A DNA stretch of 53,087 bases from an uncultured Clostridia bacterium. GTDB taxonomy: Bacteria > Bacillota > Clostridia > Oscillospirales > Oscillospiraceae. The notes under the pieces are model-generated. The model was not told where the DNA came from, made no database searches, and saw only the letters and a list, made by a program, of their open reading frames with translations. This document shows positions 9,775 to 20,170 of the stretch, in pieces; the stretch's first letter is position 1, and every line of letters begins with the position of its first letter. The stretch spans positions 1 through 53,087 of the forward strand of contig CAMSIF010000004.1 in NCBI GenBank assembly GCA_947058885.1, written 5' to 3'. Made by a program: the position numbers and the translations under genes.

Positions 9775-10119
9775 GGAAATTCCCCCTCTGTACAAGTTTT
9801 TGGTTGTCCCTATGCTTTTCTCGCATAAATTATACTCCAGCTTTGTACCAAAAACAAGGCATGGAATTTCCAAAATTTTGTCGGTTTTATCTATGAACCT
9901 AACAACATCTGAACGCGGAGGGACTGCGGGTACAGGCGGATGAAACCAGACAGATAATCCCTTGACAAAGTGTGGGAAAAGCGGTAGGATAGGTCAAATA
10001 GAGAATGGCACACACCGTCCCTTGGGAGCGGCGTGGGCCTTTTCATGCGTTATGGCGGAAGCTGTTTTTTCGTTACCGTGCGGAAATTTGGGATTTGCAG
10101 GGCACGAAAGAGCGGGAAT

Positions 10120-10156
10120 AAAGTTCTTTTTGATACTTTTTCTTTCAAGAAAAAGT
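10120..10156. repeat. 37-bp interspersed repeat, copy 1
   Basis: AAAGTTCTTTTTGATACTTTTTCTTTCAAGAAAAAGT, identical to 46570-46606; contains a 10-bp perfect hairpin. Confidence 0.9.
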
Positions 10157-10173
10157 ATGAAGGAGGGTTCTCT

Positions 10174-13100
10174 ATGGAACAACTGCTGCAAACCCTGCTA
10201 AGCATACCGGAGGCGGGAGCGCTGGCTGCGGCTGTGGAAGGAGGCGGATGCCCCGCCGCGGTTACCGGCCTCGCGCCGGTTCACCGGGCGCAGATTGCCG
10301 CCGCGCTGGCGTCGGAGACAGGCCGTCCGCTGGTGATGGTCTGTTCCGACGAAGGGGAGGCGGTCCGGCTGGCCGGGGATCTGGAGACCCTTCTGGGCGT
10401 CCAGCCTCTGAAAATTTTTGCCCGCGAATTGTTTGTCCGCGCCGGAACGGTCATCTCCCGCCAGTGGGAGCACAACCGGATTGCCGCGCTCTATGAGCTT
10501 TCGCGGGACGAAGGCGAGGTTTTCCGTATCGCCGTCTGCACTGCGGAGGGGCTTCTGCAAAAGACCAGCCCTCTCCGCCGCCTGCGGGATGCGGCAATGA
10601 CGCTGACCCCTGGCGGGCGGTACGACTTAAGCCTTCTTCCCCAACGGCTGGTGGACGCGGGCTACAGCCGGACAGAACAGGTAGAGGGCGTGGGGCAGTT
10701 TGCTCTGCGCGGCGGCATTCTGGACGTCTTTTCGCCGCTGATGGACGAGCCGGTCCGCTGCGAATTCTTTGATGATGAAATTGACTCCCTGGGCGCGTTC
10801 GACGTGGCGACCCAGCGGCGTACCCGGAATGTGGAATCCACCCTTCTTCTGCCTGCCGCAGAGCTTCTTCCCGGCGGGGAGCTGGCTTCGGTCTTTGACT
10901 ACCTGGCTCCGGACGCGCTGCTGTGCCTCAGCGAGACGGCGCGGGTATCGGAACGGGTCAAAAATGTGCTCTGGCAGGCCAGGGAAGATACAGAATCCCT
11001 GCTGGCGGCGGGAGAGAAGGACGGGGACCTGACCCGCCTGCTGCTGAGCCAGAGCGAGTGGCTGGAGGAGCTGGAGCGTTTTCCTGTTTGCATGATGGAA
11101 GCTCTGCCCACCTCCCGCTACCCTTTCCCTCCTCGGACGCTGTTGTCTGTCAGCGCCAAGCAGCTGAGCGCGTATGGGGGCAGCATAGAAGCCGCGGTGG
11201 GGGACTTGGAGCACTATCTTGCCACCGGCTGCGCTGTGATACTGCTGTGCGGCAACCCCACTCGTGCCCGCAATATGCAGCGGCTGCTGCAAGAGCGGAA
11301 TATTCCCGCCGCGCTGGATTTTTCCTGCCAGACCATGCCCAAAGGCGGAGAGGTTCATTTGGCGGTAGGGGCTCTCTCCGCCGGGGCGGAGTATCCCCAG
11401 CTGAATCTGGCCATCCTCACGGAAGGACAGCTTACCGCCGCCGCTGCCGGGAAAAAGACTCCCCTGAAAAGCGGGAAAAAGGATAACCGCCAAAAGCTTC
11501 TCAGCTATACCGACCTTACCCCCGGTGATTTGGTGGTCCATGTTCACCACGGTATCGGGCGGTTTGAGGGCGTGCAGAAAATGCCTGTGGACGGGGTGGA
11601 AAAGGACTACATTAAAATCGCCTACGCCGGTGGGGACCGCCTCTACGTCCCCGCCACACAGCTGGATTTGGTCAGCAAATATATCGGCGGGGGCGGCATC
11701 TCTTCCGACGGAGAGCCCCGTACCGCCCGGCTCAGCAAGCTGGGAGGCGCGGACTGGGGTAAGCAGAAGAGCCGGGCCAAGGCCGCCGCCAAGGACCTGG
11801 CTAAGGGGCTTATCGCCCTGTACGCGGAGCGGCAGAAGCGGCCCGGCTTCGCCTTCTCTCCGGATTCTCCCTGGCAGCAGGAGTTTGAGGAGGCCTTCGA
11901 CTACGCGGAGACCGACGACCAGCTCCGCTGTATCGCGGATATTAAAAAGGACATGGAGCGGCCGGTTCCCATGGACCGCCTTCTCTGCGGGGACGTGGGT
12001 TACGGAAAAACAGAGGTGGCTCTGCGGGCGGTGATGAAGTGCATTCTCGACGGAAAGCAGGCGGCGATTCTGGTACCCACTACCGTTCTGGCCCAGCAGC
12101 ATTTCACCACAGCGGTCAACCGTTTCCGGTCCTTCCCGGTGGAAATCCGGGTGCTCAGCCGCTTCCAGACGCCGGGCCAGACCCGGCAGATTCTCTCCGA
12201 CCTCCAGGCCGGAAAGGTGGATTTGCTCATTGGTACCCACAAACTGCTGCAAAAGAGCATTATTTTTAAGGATTTGGGCCTCCTTGTGGTGGATGAGGAG
12301 CAGCGGTTCGGGGTCAGTCACAAGGAGAAGCTCAAGGAGATGAGCCGCCAGGTGGACGTGCTCACGCTCACCGCCACCCCCATTCCCCGGACGCTGAATA
12401 TGGCCCTCTCCGGCATCCGGGATATGTCCACCCTGGAGGAGCCGCCCCATAACCGCCAGCCGGTGCAGACCTATGTGGTAGAGCACGACTGGGGGATGCT
12501 GGCGGACGCTATGCGCCGGGAAATTGACCGGGGCGGGCAGGTCTACTATCTCCACAACCGTGTGGAAACCATCGACCTCACCGCATCCCGGATACGCAAG
12601 CTGGTGGGAGAGGACGCCAAGGTGGTGGTAGGCCACGGCAAAATGGATGAGAAGCAGATTTCTTCTGTAATGCAGCAGATGGTGGAGGGGGAGGCGCAGG
12701 TGATGGTCTGCACTACCATCATTGAGACGGGCATTGACATTGCCAACGTGAACACCCTCATCATCGAGGACGCGGACCGCATGGGCCTGGCTCAGCTCCA
12801 TCAAATCCGGGGGCGCATAGGCCGCAGCGCCCGCCGGGCGTATGCCTACATGACCTACCGGCAGGGCAAAATCCTCTCCGAGGTGGCCTCCAAGCGTCTG
12901 ACCGCCATTAAGGAGTATGTGGAATTCGGCTCGGGCTTCAAGATTGCCATGCGGGACCTGGAAATCCGGGGAGCTGGAAATCTGCTGGGGCCGGAGCAGT
13001 CCGGATATATGATGAGCGTGGGCTACGATATGTATTTGCAGCTTTTGGAGGATGCGGTTTTAGAGGAGCGTGGGGAAAAGAAGAAGACCGCCGCGGAATG

Positions 13101-13545
13101 TTCCGCGGACCTGACTATCTCCGCCAATATCCCGGACCGGTACGTACCCGACGCGGGACAGCGGATGGACCTGTACCGCCGCATTGCCGCCATCCGTACG
13201 GAGGAGGATGCCGGAGACCTGTTGGACGAGCTGCTGGACCGCTACGGCGAGCCGCCGAAATCGGTTTATGCCCTGCTGGACGTAGCGATGCTGCGGTCCA
13301 ACGCCGTGCGGGCGGGCGTTTCGGATATCTCCCAGCGGGGGGATAAGCTGAAATTTACTTTCTCCGGTTTCGACCCAGAGGCGGTGGTTTCGGTGTGTTC
13401 CAGCCCCAAGTACCGCCGCCGCCTGACCCTGGCTGCCGGGGAAATTCCCGCGCTGACCCTTGCGCTGAATGGGAAGGAGGCGGTTTTGGAGACTGCCCTG
13501 ACCCTTGTAGAGGACCTTCGGCTGGCTGCGGAGAAGACGCAGTAG
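10174..13545 (+). CDS. mfd: Transcription-repair coupling factor
   Basis: RID region ([42 protein letters not shown]), helicase motifs ([35 protein letters not shown]), ATG after GAAGGAGGG. Confidence 0.97.
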   Translation: MEQLLQTLLSIPEAGALAAAVEGGGCPAAVTGLAPVHRAQIAAALASETGRPLVMVCSDEGEAVRLAGDLETLLGVQPLKIFARELFVRAGTVISRQWEHNRIAALYELSRDEGEVFRIAVCTAEGLLQKTSPLRRLRDAAMTLTPGGRYDLSLLPQRLVDAGYSRTEQVEGVGQFALRGGILDVFSPLMDEPVRCEFFDDEIDSLGAFDVATQRRTRNVESTLLLPAAELLPGGELASVFDYLAPDALLCLSETARVSERVKNVLWQAREDTESLLAAGEKDGDLTRLLLSQSEWLEELERFPVCMMEALPTSRYPFPPRTLLSVSAKQLSAYGGSIEAAVGDLEHYLATGCAVILLCGNPTRARNMQRLLQERNIPAALDFSCQTMPKGGEVHLAVGALSAGAEYPQLNLAILTEGQLTAAAAGKKTPLKSGKKDNRQKLLSYTDLTPGDLVVHVHHGIGRFEGVQKMPVDGVEKDYIKIAYAGGDRLYVPATQLDLVSKYIGGGGISSDGEPRTARLSKLGGADWGKQKSRAKAAAKDLAKGLIALYAERQKRPGFAFSPDSPWQQEFEEAFDYAETDDQLRCIADIKKDMERPVPMDRLLCGDVGYGKTEVALRAVMKCILDGKQAAILVPTTVLAQQHFTTAVNRFRSFPVEIRVLSRFQTPGQTRQILSDLQAGKVDLLIGTHKLLQKSIIFKDLGLLVVDEEQRFGVSHKEKLKEMSRQVDVLTLTATPIPRTLNMALSGIRDMSTLEEPPHNRQPVQTYVVEHDWGMLADAMRREIDRGGQVYYLHNRVETIDLTASRIRKLVGEDAKVVVGHGKMDEKQISSVMQQMVEGEAQVMVCTTIIETGIDIANVNTLIIEDADRMGLAQLHQIRGRIGRSARRAYAYMTYRQGKILSEVASKRLTAIKEYVEFGSGFKIAMRDLEIRGAGNLLGPEQSGYMMSVGYDMYLQLLEDAVLEERGEKKKTAAECSADLTISANIPDRYVPDAGQRMDLYRRIAAIRTEEDAGDLLDELLDRYGEPPKSVYALLDVAMLRSNAVRAGVSDISQRGDKLKFTFSGFDPEAVVSVCSSPKYRRRLTLAAGEIPALTLALNGKEAVLETALTLVEDLRLAAEKTQ

Positions 13546-13556
13546 GGCAGAAGCGC

Positions 13557-13587
13557 AGGGCGGCTGGAATTCATTCCCGCCGCCCTT
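13557..13587. terminator. Bidirectional terminator between mfd and carD-like gene
   Basis: AGGGCGGC...GCCGCCCTTTCC inverted repeat. Confidence 0.6.
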
Positions 13588-13600
13588 TCCGTACAGGCTA

Positions 13601-14116
13601 TTACATTTTAAATGGACAACCCTTCGCCGTCTTAGCAATATAGCATACAACCTCTTCCCTGGGAATCCCAAGAGAAGCCGCCAGCTCGCCGTAGAGCATG
13701 TCCTCCGCGCGTTTGAGGTAGCGTTCGTCCACTTGTCCCGGCTTCACTCCCCGGGCCCGCCGGGCCTGTCCCTTGTGATGGGCCATTTTGATAATCCGGA
13801 CCATGCTGTCACAGCTGCGGGTCCGCATCATCTCCTGATAATACTCCCCTAGAATCCGGGGGTTCCGGTGGGTGCAGGAGGCGGCCTCAATGTCCGGAAT
13901 CGCCTTAACCAGGTCTTCCGCCTCCTGCTTTGATAGGATGGGCCGCATAAATACGGCCGTATCCACCGGCGCGTAGATCCTGCCCGGACGGTACAGCGGC
14001 GCGAGGGTGTAATACTGCCGGTCCCGCTTGACGCCGGTCATGGCAAGGGTGCCTACGGCCTCCACTTTGCAAACGCCCTCGCCTCCATAAATAATCATCT
14101 CGCCTACTTGGTACAT
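13601..14116 (-). CDS. CarD/CdnL-type transcriptional regulator
   Basis: MYQVGEMIIYGGEGVCKVEAVGTLAMTGVKRDRQYYTLAPLYRPGRIYAPVDTAVFMRPILSKQEAEDLV RID-like domain. Confidence 0.9.
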   Translation of the reverse strand: MYQVGEMIIYGGEGVCKVEAVGTLAMTGVKRDRQYYTLAPLYRPGRIYAPVDTAVFMRPILSKQEAEDLVKAIPDIEAASCTHRNPRILGEYYQEMMRTRSCDSMVRIIKMAHHKGQARRARGVKPGQVDERYLKRAEDMLYGELAASLGIPREEVVCYIAKTAKGCPFKM

Positions 14117-14288
14117 TGCGAACCTCCTTTTCCGCTGGATGTTTGTGGATAAATCAGGAATCTAATTTCTATTTTACCACAATTCACAGGAAAATGTAAG
14201 CCTCTTTTGAAAAATATTACATGTTTTACAAGATTTTATTCAAGAGATGCCGGGAAAAGCCGGCTTTAGAGACTGAAAAAGATAGGGC

Positions 14289-14317
14289 TTGACTGATTGG
14301 AAAAAATGCGTTAAAAT
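14289..14317 (+). promoter_or_regulatory. Sigma-A-type promoter for M23 peptidase gene
   Basis: TTGACT - 17 nt - TAAAAT. Confidence 0.75.
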
Positions 14318-14322
14318 ACCCC

Positions 14323-14339
14323 TGTAACTAATTTGTAAC
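14323..14339 (+). promoter_or_regulatory. WalR(YycF)-like box
   Basis: TGTAAC-TAATT-TGTAAC matches the Bacillus WalR consensus TGTWAH-N5-TGTWAH exactly; a further TGTTAC lies at 14354-14359. Confidence 0.5.
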
Positions 14340-14376
14340 CCTTTTCACTGAATTGTTACTATTGGAGGATGTATCC

Positions 14377-15984
14377 ATGGCCTCAACCAACCGAGAAAAG
14401 AAGCGTGTCCAGGCGGCTCCCTCCGCCGGAACGGCGAAATCTACCAGAACCATAAAGACAGAAAAGGCAAGACCGGACGCCGGTTACCGGCAGCGGCGGC
14501 GGTTCCCGGAGTCCAACAGCTTCCACCGGCAGCTACAGCTGCTGCTGGCGGGGAGTATGCCCAGACTCCGGCAGGCTGTAGGCGGCTGGTTCCAGAATAT
14601 GCGCGCCCGGGTATCGGAATTGGCGCTGCGCCTGCGGACTACCGGCGAGTCCACCAGAGGGCGGGTCCAGACAGTGGTCTTTCTGGCCGCCAGCATTACA
14701 ATTGCTGTTTTCGCCGTATTCCAGGTTCTCTATACCACCGCCACTACGGTGATCTTCGACGGCGTAGAGCTGGGGACGGTCGCCAATGAGGAGGAGGCCC
14801 AGAAGGCCCGTCTCTCAGTGGAGCAGAGTATCTCCGACGTACTTGGCTACGATTACACGGTAGCGGACCGGGTCTCGTACACAACAGGGCTGGCGTTTCG
14901 CAGCGCGGTGGTGGACGAGGTTGAACTGGAGGAGGCCCTGAGCGAAAACCTGCGGGTGGTGGAGCACGGCTACGAGCTGTACGTGAACGGCGAGTTTATC
15001 GGCGCGACCCAGACCGAGGGGGCTTTTGAGGAGCTGCTGGAGCAGGTCTCCGCCCCCTACCGCAGCGAAAACACGGTCTCTATTGATTACCGCGAGAATG
15101 TGGATATCAGAGAAGCGGATTTGCCGGTAGAACGGTTTACCAATCTGGCCGACGCCGCTCTGCTCCTCAACAGCACCAAAGCGGGCGAGGTTACCTACAC
15201 GGTGGAGGCCGGTGACGTCTGGTCCGTCATCGCGCAGGATAACAACATGTCCAACGACGAGCTGCTGGCTTTGAATCCTGGTTATGATATCGACAAGCTG
15301 CAAATCGGCGACGTGCTGCTTATCAGCAACGCCGTCCCCTATCTGACCGTGGTTTCGGTGCAGATGGAGTACTACACGGCGGATATTCCCTACGAGATTG
15401 AGTACGTGGATGACGACACCATGTATGTCGGTGACACCCGGGTCATTACCAAGGGCGAGTACGGCGCGGCGGACACAGTGGCCCGCGTGACCTATGAGGG
15501 CACAGATGAAATTGAGCGCGTCATCGAATCCGAGACCGTGCTCACTGAGCCGGTTACCGAGGTCCAGGCCAGAGGCACGATGGAGCGGCCCACTTGGCTG
15601 CCCACCGGTTCCTTCCGCTGGCCCACCAGCGGCACGATTTCCTCCCGCTACGGCTACCGCAGCATCTTCGGAGGAAGGTCCTTCCACAGCGGCATTGATA
15701 TCGCGAATTCCAAGGGAACTGATATCGTGGCTTCCGACGGCGGCGAGGTGGTTTACGCCGGTTGGATGAACGGTTACGGCTACCTGATTCAGATTGACCA
15801 CGGCAACGGATATGTCACCTACTACGGCCACAACAGCAGTCTGCTGGTAGGCGTGGGCGACAAGGTCTACAAGGGCCAGCACATCGCGGAGATGGGGGCC
15901 ACGGGCCGTGTCACAGGGACTCACTGCCACTTTGAGGTACGTCTCAATGGCGAGCGGCAGAACCCGTTGGATTACTTGCCATAA
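14377..15984 (+). CDS. M23 peptidase with LysM and G5-like domains
   Basis: TM segment, LysM (VEAGDVWSVIAQDNNMSNDELLALNPGYD...IGDVLLI), G5-like region, C-terminal M23 (FHSGIDIANSKGTDIVASDGGEVVYAGWMNGYGYLIQIDHGNGYVTYYGH...GTHCHFEV). Confidence 0.95.
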   Translation: MASTNREKKRVQAAPSAGTAKSTRTIKTEKARPDAGYRQRRRFPESNSFHRQLQLLLAGSMPRLRQAVGGWFQNMRARVSELALRLRTTGESTRGRVQTVVFLAASITIAVFAVFQVLYTTATTVIFDGVELGTVANEEEAQKARLSVEQSISDVLGYDYTVADRVSYTTGLAFRSAVVDEVELEEALSENLRVVEHGYELYVNGEFIGATQTEGAFEELLEQVSAPYRSENTVSIDYRENVDIREADLPVERFTNLADAALLLNSTKAGEVTYTVEAGDVWSVIAQDNNMSNDELLALNPGYDIDKLQIGDVLLISNAVPYLTVVSVQMEYYTADIPYEIEYVDDDTMYVGDTRVITKGEYGAADTVARVTYEGTDEIERVIESETVLTEPVTEVQARGTMERPTWLPTGSFRWPTSGTISSRYGYRSIFGGRSFHSGIDIANSKGTDIVASDGGEVVYAGWMNGYGYLIQIDHGNGYVTYYGHNSSLLVGVGDKVYKGQHIAEMGATGRVTGTHCHFEVRLNGERQNPLDYLP

Positions 15985-16264
15985 ATAATTACGGGTGAAC
16001 TTTCCGGACAGCGGCGCAAGTTGCTGTCCGGATTTTTATGATGGCATATACTAAAAAATTTTCGTCAATTGGCAAACCAAACAAAATAGAGCGGAAAAAT
16101 ATATGCAAAACAGCCAACAAATAAACCGGTTAGGGAAACGATTTTGATAAAACAACGCATACAGACCGATTTGTCCATGTTCTATGAACAAAAAATGTTA
16201 TATAATCGTGCTTGTCTATTTTCATATGAAAAATGGGCTATTATTTATCAGGAGGAAATTTTGG

Positions 16265-17419
16265 ATGAAAATGAAAAAGGTATGGGCGCTGCTTTTGGCG
16301 CTGGCCATGGTGTTTTCACTGGTGGCCTGCGGCGGCGGCAACAACAAGGGCGGTAATGACAAGCAGAACACCCCCCAGACGGATAACGATGGGAATACGC
16401 CGGATGACAGCACGGGCGGCGCGGATTTGAGCAGCCTGAACGTGGGCGTGTTCTACTACAACTTCTCCGACGTGTACATCTCCACTGTCCGCGCTGAGAT
16501 GGACGCCCAGCTGGACGCCCTGGGTGTGAAGTACGCGGACTATGACGGCAATACCACCCAGTCCACCCAGATGGACCAGGTGAACACCGCCATCACCAAC
16601 GGCGCGAACCTTCTGATCGTGAACATCGTGGAGAACTCCTCCCCCGATGCCGCCCAGAACGTCATCAACGCCGCCAAGGAGAAGGATATCCCCGTCATCT
16701 TCTTCAACCGCGACTTTGACAAGTCCGCCATCAACAGCTACGAGAAGTGCGCCTTCGTGGGCACCGATCCCGCCGAGGCCGGCCACATGCAGGGCAAGAT
16801 GATCGCCGACTACCTGCTCGCCAACTACGAGGCCACTGACCTCAACGGCGACGGCGCCATCTCCTACGTCATGTTCAAGGGCCAGGAGGGCAACGTGGAA
16901 GCTGAGTACCGCACCCAGTACTCCGTGGAGGACGCCAACGCCCAGCTGACCGGCGCCGGCAAGGCGGAGCTGACCTACTACGGCGGCGACAGCGCGGCTT
17001 CCAAGTACCTGGTGGACCCCAACGGCGCGTGGTCCTCCGCGGCTGCCACCAACTACATGGACACCATTCTGGCCGAGTACTCTGAGACCAACAACAATAT
17101 GATTGAGCTGGTCATCTGCAACAACGACGACATGGCCATGGGCGCCATCTCCTCCCTCCAGACCGCCGGTTACAACAATGGCTCCGGCAAGACCATTCCC
17201 GTCTTCGGCGTGGACGCCGTCCAGAACGCCAAGGACGCCATCGCCGCCGGCAGCATGACCGGTACCGTGGCGCAGGACGCTGTGGGTATGGCTACCTCCA
17301 TCGTCACCCTGCTGAAGAACTTTGCCAACGACGGCGACCTTATGAGCAACACCGGCGACATGATCATCGATCCCGATTCCGCCAAGATCCGCGTTCCCTA
17401 CGCCGCTTACCTGGGCTAA
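16265..17419 (+). CDS. mglB: Galactose/methyl-galactoside-type ABC substrate-binding lipoprotein
   Basis: Lipobox LVACGGG; periplasmic sugar-binding fold; DLNGDGAISYVMFKGQEG loop as in MglB. Confidence 0.88.
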   Translation: MKMKKVWALLLALAMVFSLVACGGGNNKGGNDKQNTPQTDNDGNTPDDSTGGADLSSLNVGVFYYNFSDVYISTVRAEMDAQLDALGVKYADYDGNTTQSTQMDQVNTAITNGANLLIVNIVENSSPDAAQNVINAAKEKDIPVIFFNRDFDKSAINSYEKCAFVGTDPAEAGHMQGKMIADYLLANYEATDLNGDGAISYVMFKGQEGNVEAEYRTQYSVEDANAQLTGAGKAELTYYGGDSAASKYLVDPNGAWSSAAATNYMDTILAEYSETNNNMIELVICNNDDMAMGAISSLQTAGYNNGSGKTIPVFGVDAVQNAKDAIAAGSMTGTVAQDAVGMATSIVTLLKNFANDGDLMSNTGDMIIDPDSAKIRVPYAAYLG

Positions 17420-17464
17420 GCCAGTCCGGATACAGCGAAACAAGGGGAAAGAGCACGTGACTCT

Positions 17465-17494
17465 GCGGGGCTGCCTGCAACCGGGCAGCCCCGC
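17465..17494 (+). other. Intercistronic hairpin mglB-mglA
   Basis: GCGGGGCTGCC-tgcaaccg-GGCAGCCCCGC, 11-bp perfect stem. Confidence 0.8.
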
Positions 17495-17526
17495 TTATTA
17501 GCCATTGAGCGAGCAAGAGAGGAGGA

Positions 17527-19056
17527 ATGAGAAAAATGGAACAGCCAGCATTGCTGGAAATGCGGCATATCAGCAAGGAGTTCCCCGGCGTCAAGGCCCT
17601 GGACGACGTCTCTCTTACCGTCCGTCCCGGCACTGTCCACGCCCTTATGGGAGAAAACGGCGCGGGTAAATCCACGCTGATGAAGTGCCTTTTCGGCATC
17701 TACCACAAGGACGGCGGCGAAATCGTGCTGGACGGCAAGACCGTGGATTTCCGCAGCTCCAAGGAAGCTCTGGAAAACGGCGTGGCCATGGTACACCAGG
17801 AACTCAACCAGGCCCTGACCCGCAGCGTACAGGACAACCTCTGGCTGGGCCGTTACCCCACTGTGGGCGGCCTGATGGTCAGCGAGAAAATCATGAGCCA
17901 GCGCACCAAGGAGGTCTTCCGAGAGCTGGAGGTGACCGTGGACCCCAAGACCATTATGTCCACCATGCCCGTCAGCCAGCGGCAGATGGTGGAGATTGCC
18001 AAGGCGGTCAGCTACGATTCCAAAATCATTGTCTTCGACGAGCCCACCTCGTCCCTGACGGAGACCGAGGTAGAGCACCTTTTCCGTATTATCAATATGC
18101 TCCGGGACCGGGGCTGCGGAATTATTTACATCAGCCACAAAATGGAGGAAATCCTCCGTATCAGCGATGAGGTCACCATCATGCGGGACGGCCAGTGGGT
18201 GGCCACCCGGCCCGCTGCGGAGCTGACGATGGATGAAATCATCCGCCTGATGGTGGGCCGGGAGCTCACCAGCCGCTTCCCGCCCAAGTCCAACCAGCAG
18301 GGAGACGTTATCCTGGAAGTCCAGCACATGTCCGGCCGGTATACCCGGCTGAAGGAGGCCTCCTTCCAGCTCAGGAAGGGGGAGATTCTGGGGATCGCCG
18401 GTCTGGACGGTTCCGGGCGCACGGAGGTGCTGGAAAACCTCTTCGGCGTCATGACCCGGGAGGGAGGCACCATCAAGCTCCATGGCCGGGAGATTGCCAA
18501 CCGTACCCCCCAGGAGGCTATCAAAAACGGCTTTGCCCTCCTAACGGAGGAGCGGCGGGCCACAGGCATCTTTGGTATTCGGAACATCCGGGAAAACACG
18601 GTCATTGCCAATCTCAAAAACTATCTCATCAGTATGCGCGTGGGCGGGCTGAAGAGCTTCTGCCTCAGCGACAAGAAGATGAAGGCGGATACGGACTGGT
18701 CCATCAAGGCCATGCACATCAAGACGCCCAGCCAGAATACGCAGATCCGCTCCCTCTCCGGCGGAAACCAGCAGAAGGTAATTATCGGACGCTGGCTGCT
18801 GACCAAGCCGGAAATCCTGCTGCTGGACGAGCCCACCCGGGGGATCGACGTGGGCGCGAAATACGAGATCTACCAGCTCATTATCGATCTGGCCAACGAG
18901 GGCAAGGGGATTATCATGGTCTCCTCGGAGATGCCGGAGCTGCTGGGTGTGTGCGACCGCATCCTGGTGATGTCCGGCGGACAGCTGGCCGGAGAGGTCA
19001 ACGCCGCCGAAACCAGCCAGGAGGAGATTCTCACCCTGGCCGCCAAATATGTATAA
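17527..19056 (+). CDS. mglA: Sugar ABC transporter ATP-binding protein (two ABC domains)
   Basis: Walker [10 protein letters not shown], second domain [40 protein letters not shown]. Confidence 0.95.
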   Translation: MRKMEQPALLEMRHISKEFPGVKALDDVSLTVRPGTVHALMGENGAGKSTLMKCLFGIYHKDGGEIVLDGKTVDFRSSKEALENGVAMVHQELNQALTRSVQDNLWLGRYPTVGGLMVSEKIMSQRTKEVFRELEVTVDPKTIMSTMPVSQRQMVEIAKAVSYDSKIIVFDEPTSSLTETEVEHLFRIINMLRDRGCGIIYISHKMEEILRISDEVTIMRDGQWVATRPAAELTMDEIIRLMVGRELTSRFPPKSNQQGDVILEVQHMSGRYTRLKEASFQLRKGEILGIAGLDGSGRTEVLENLFGVMTREGGTIKLHGREIANRTPQEAIKNGFALLTEERRATGIFGIRNIRENTVIANLKNYLISMRVGGLKSFCLSDKKMKADTDWSIKAMHIKTPSQNTQIRSLSGGNQQKVIIGRWLLTKPEILLLDEPTRGIDVGAKYEIYQLIIDLANEGKGIIMVSSEMPELLGVCDRILVMSGGQLAGEVNAAETSQEEILTLAAKYV

Positions 19057-19071
19057 AGGGGGAAACCGATC

Positions 19072-20121
19072 ATGAGTAAAGAGTCCAAGGAACTTGCCGC
19101 TCAGACCTGGGACGCCAAACGGGTCCTCAGCCTGGTGATCAACAACGCGCTGATTATCATCATGACCATCGCCGCTATTGTTATTGCGGTTGTCAACAAC
19201 AATTTTGTCTCCGCCAGCTCCATTGTCAATATCATCTCGCAAACTGCGGCCTATCTGCCCGCCGCTCTGGGCATCGCCGGATGTATTGTTCTGACCGGTA
19301 CGGATTTGTCCGCAGGACGCGCGGTGGGCCTCACCGCCTGTATCTCCGCCTCCTTGCTCCAAACGGTGGGGGCCTCTAGCAAGATGTGGCCGAATATCGG
19401 TACGCTCCCCATCCCGGTGGTTATCCTCGTCGCTATGGGGATTGGCGCGGTTATCGGCGCGTTCAACGGCTTTTTCGTGGGTAAGTTCAAGCTGCACCCC
19501 TTTATCGTTACCTTGGGTACGCAGCTGATTCTGTACACCATCCTGCTGCTGTATGTGAACATGGGCAACAACGGCGGCATGGCGATCTCCAACCTGGACG
19601 AGAGCTACAACAGCTTTGTCAAGGGCTCGATTCTGCCCAAGATTGGCGGACAGACCATTCCCAACTATGTCATTTTCGCCATTTTGCTGACGGCTATTAT
19701 CTGGTTTATCTGGAACAAGACCACTTTCGGCAAAAATATGTTTGCGCTGGGCTCCAATGAGGAGGCCGCCCGGGTTTCCGGCGTCAATGTGCTGGCAACC
19801 ACCATCCTGGTCTTCTCCCTGGCTGGCGCGATGTACGGCTTCACTGGCTTTATTGAAGGCTCCCGTATCGGATCCAATACGGCCAATACCGGCCTGAACT
19901 ATGAACTGGACGCTATCGCGGCCTGCGTCATCGGCGGCGTCTCCTTCGTAGGCGGCATCGGCAAAATCAGCGGCATTATTATCGGCGTTCTCATGCTGCG
20001 GCTGATTTTCATTGGCCTGACCATGGCCGGCATTAACCAGAACCTCCAGTATCTCATCAAGGGCGGTATTATCCTCTTCGCCTGCGCCCTGGATATGCGT
20101 AAATACCTGGTCAAAAAGTAA
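19072..20121 (+). CDS. mglC: Sugar ABC transporter permease
   Basis: Multi-TM; GTDLSAGRAVGLTACISASLLQ and FTGFIEGSRIGSNTANTGLNYELDAIAACVIGGVSFVGGIG. Confidence 0.93.
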   Translation: MSKESKELAAQTWDAKRVLSLVINNALIIIMTIAAIVIAVVNNNFVSASSIVNIISQTAAYLPAALGIAGCIVLTGTDLSAGRAVGLTACISASLLQTVGASSKMWPNIGTLPIPVVILVAMGIGAVIGAFNGFFVGKFKLHPFIVTLGTQLILYTILLLYVNMGNNGGMAISNLDESYNSFVKGSILPKIGGQTIPNYVIFAILLTAIIWFIWNKTTFGKNMFALGSNEEAARVSGVNVLATTILVFSLAGAMYGFTGFIEGSRIGSNTANTGLNYELDAIAACVIGGVSFVGGIGKISGIIIGVLMLRLIFIGLTMAGINQNLQYLIKGGIILFACALDMRKYLVKK

Positions 20122-20133
20122 GCTGGGCAGTTA

Positions 20134-20167
20134 AAATCCCCTTCTTCCATCAGGAAGAAGGGGATTT
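20134..20167. terminator. Bidirectional terminator mglC/MCP
   Basis: AAATCCCCTTCTTCC-atca-GGAAGAAGGGGATTT. Confidence 0.85.
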
Positions 20168-20170
20168 CTT

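Noticed and set aside
10627-12804. 725-aa minus-strand ORF opposite mfd
   Set aside because: Shadow ORF; Mfd motifs are on the plus strand.
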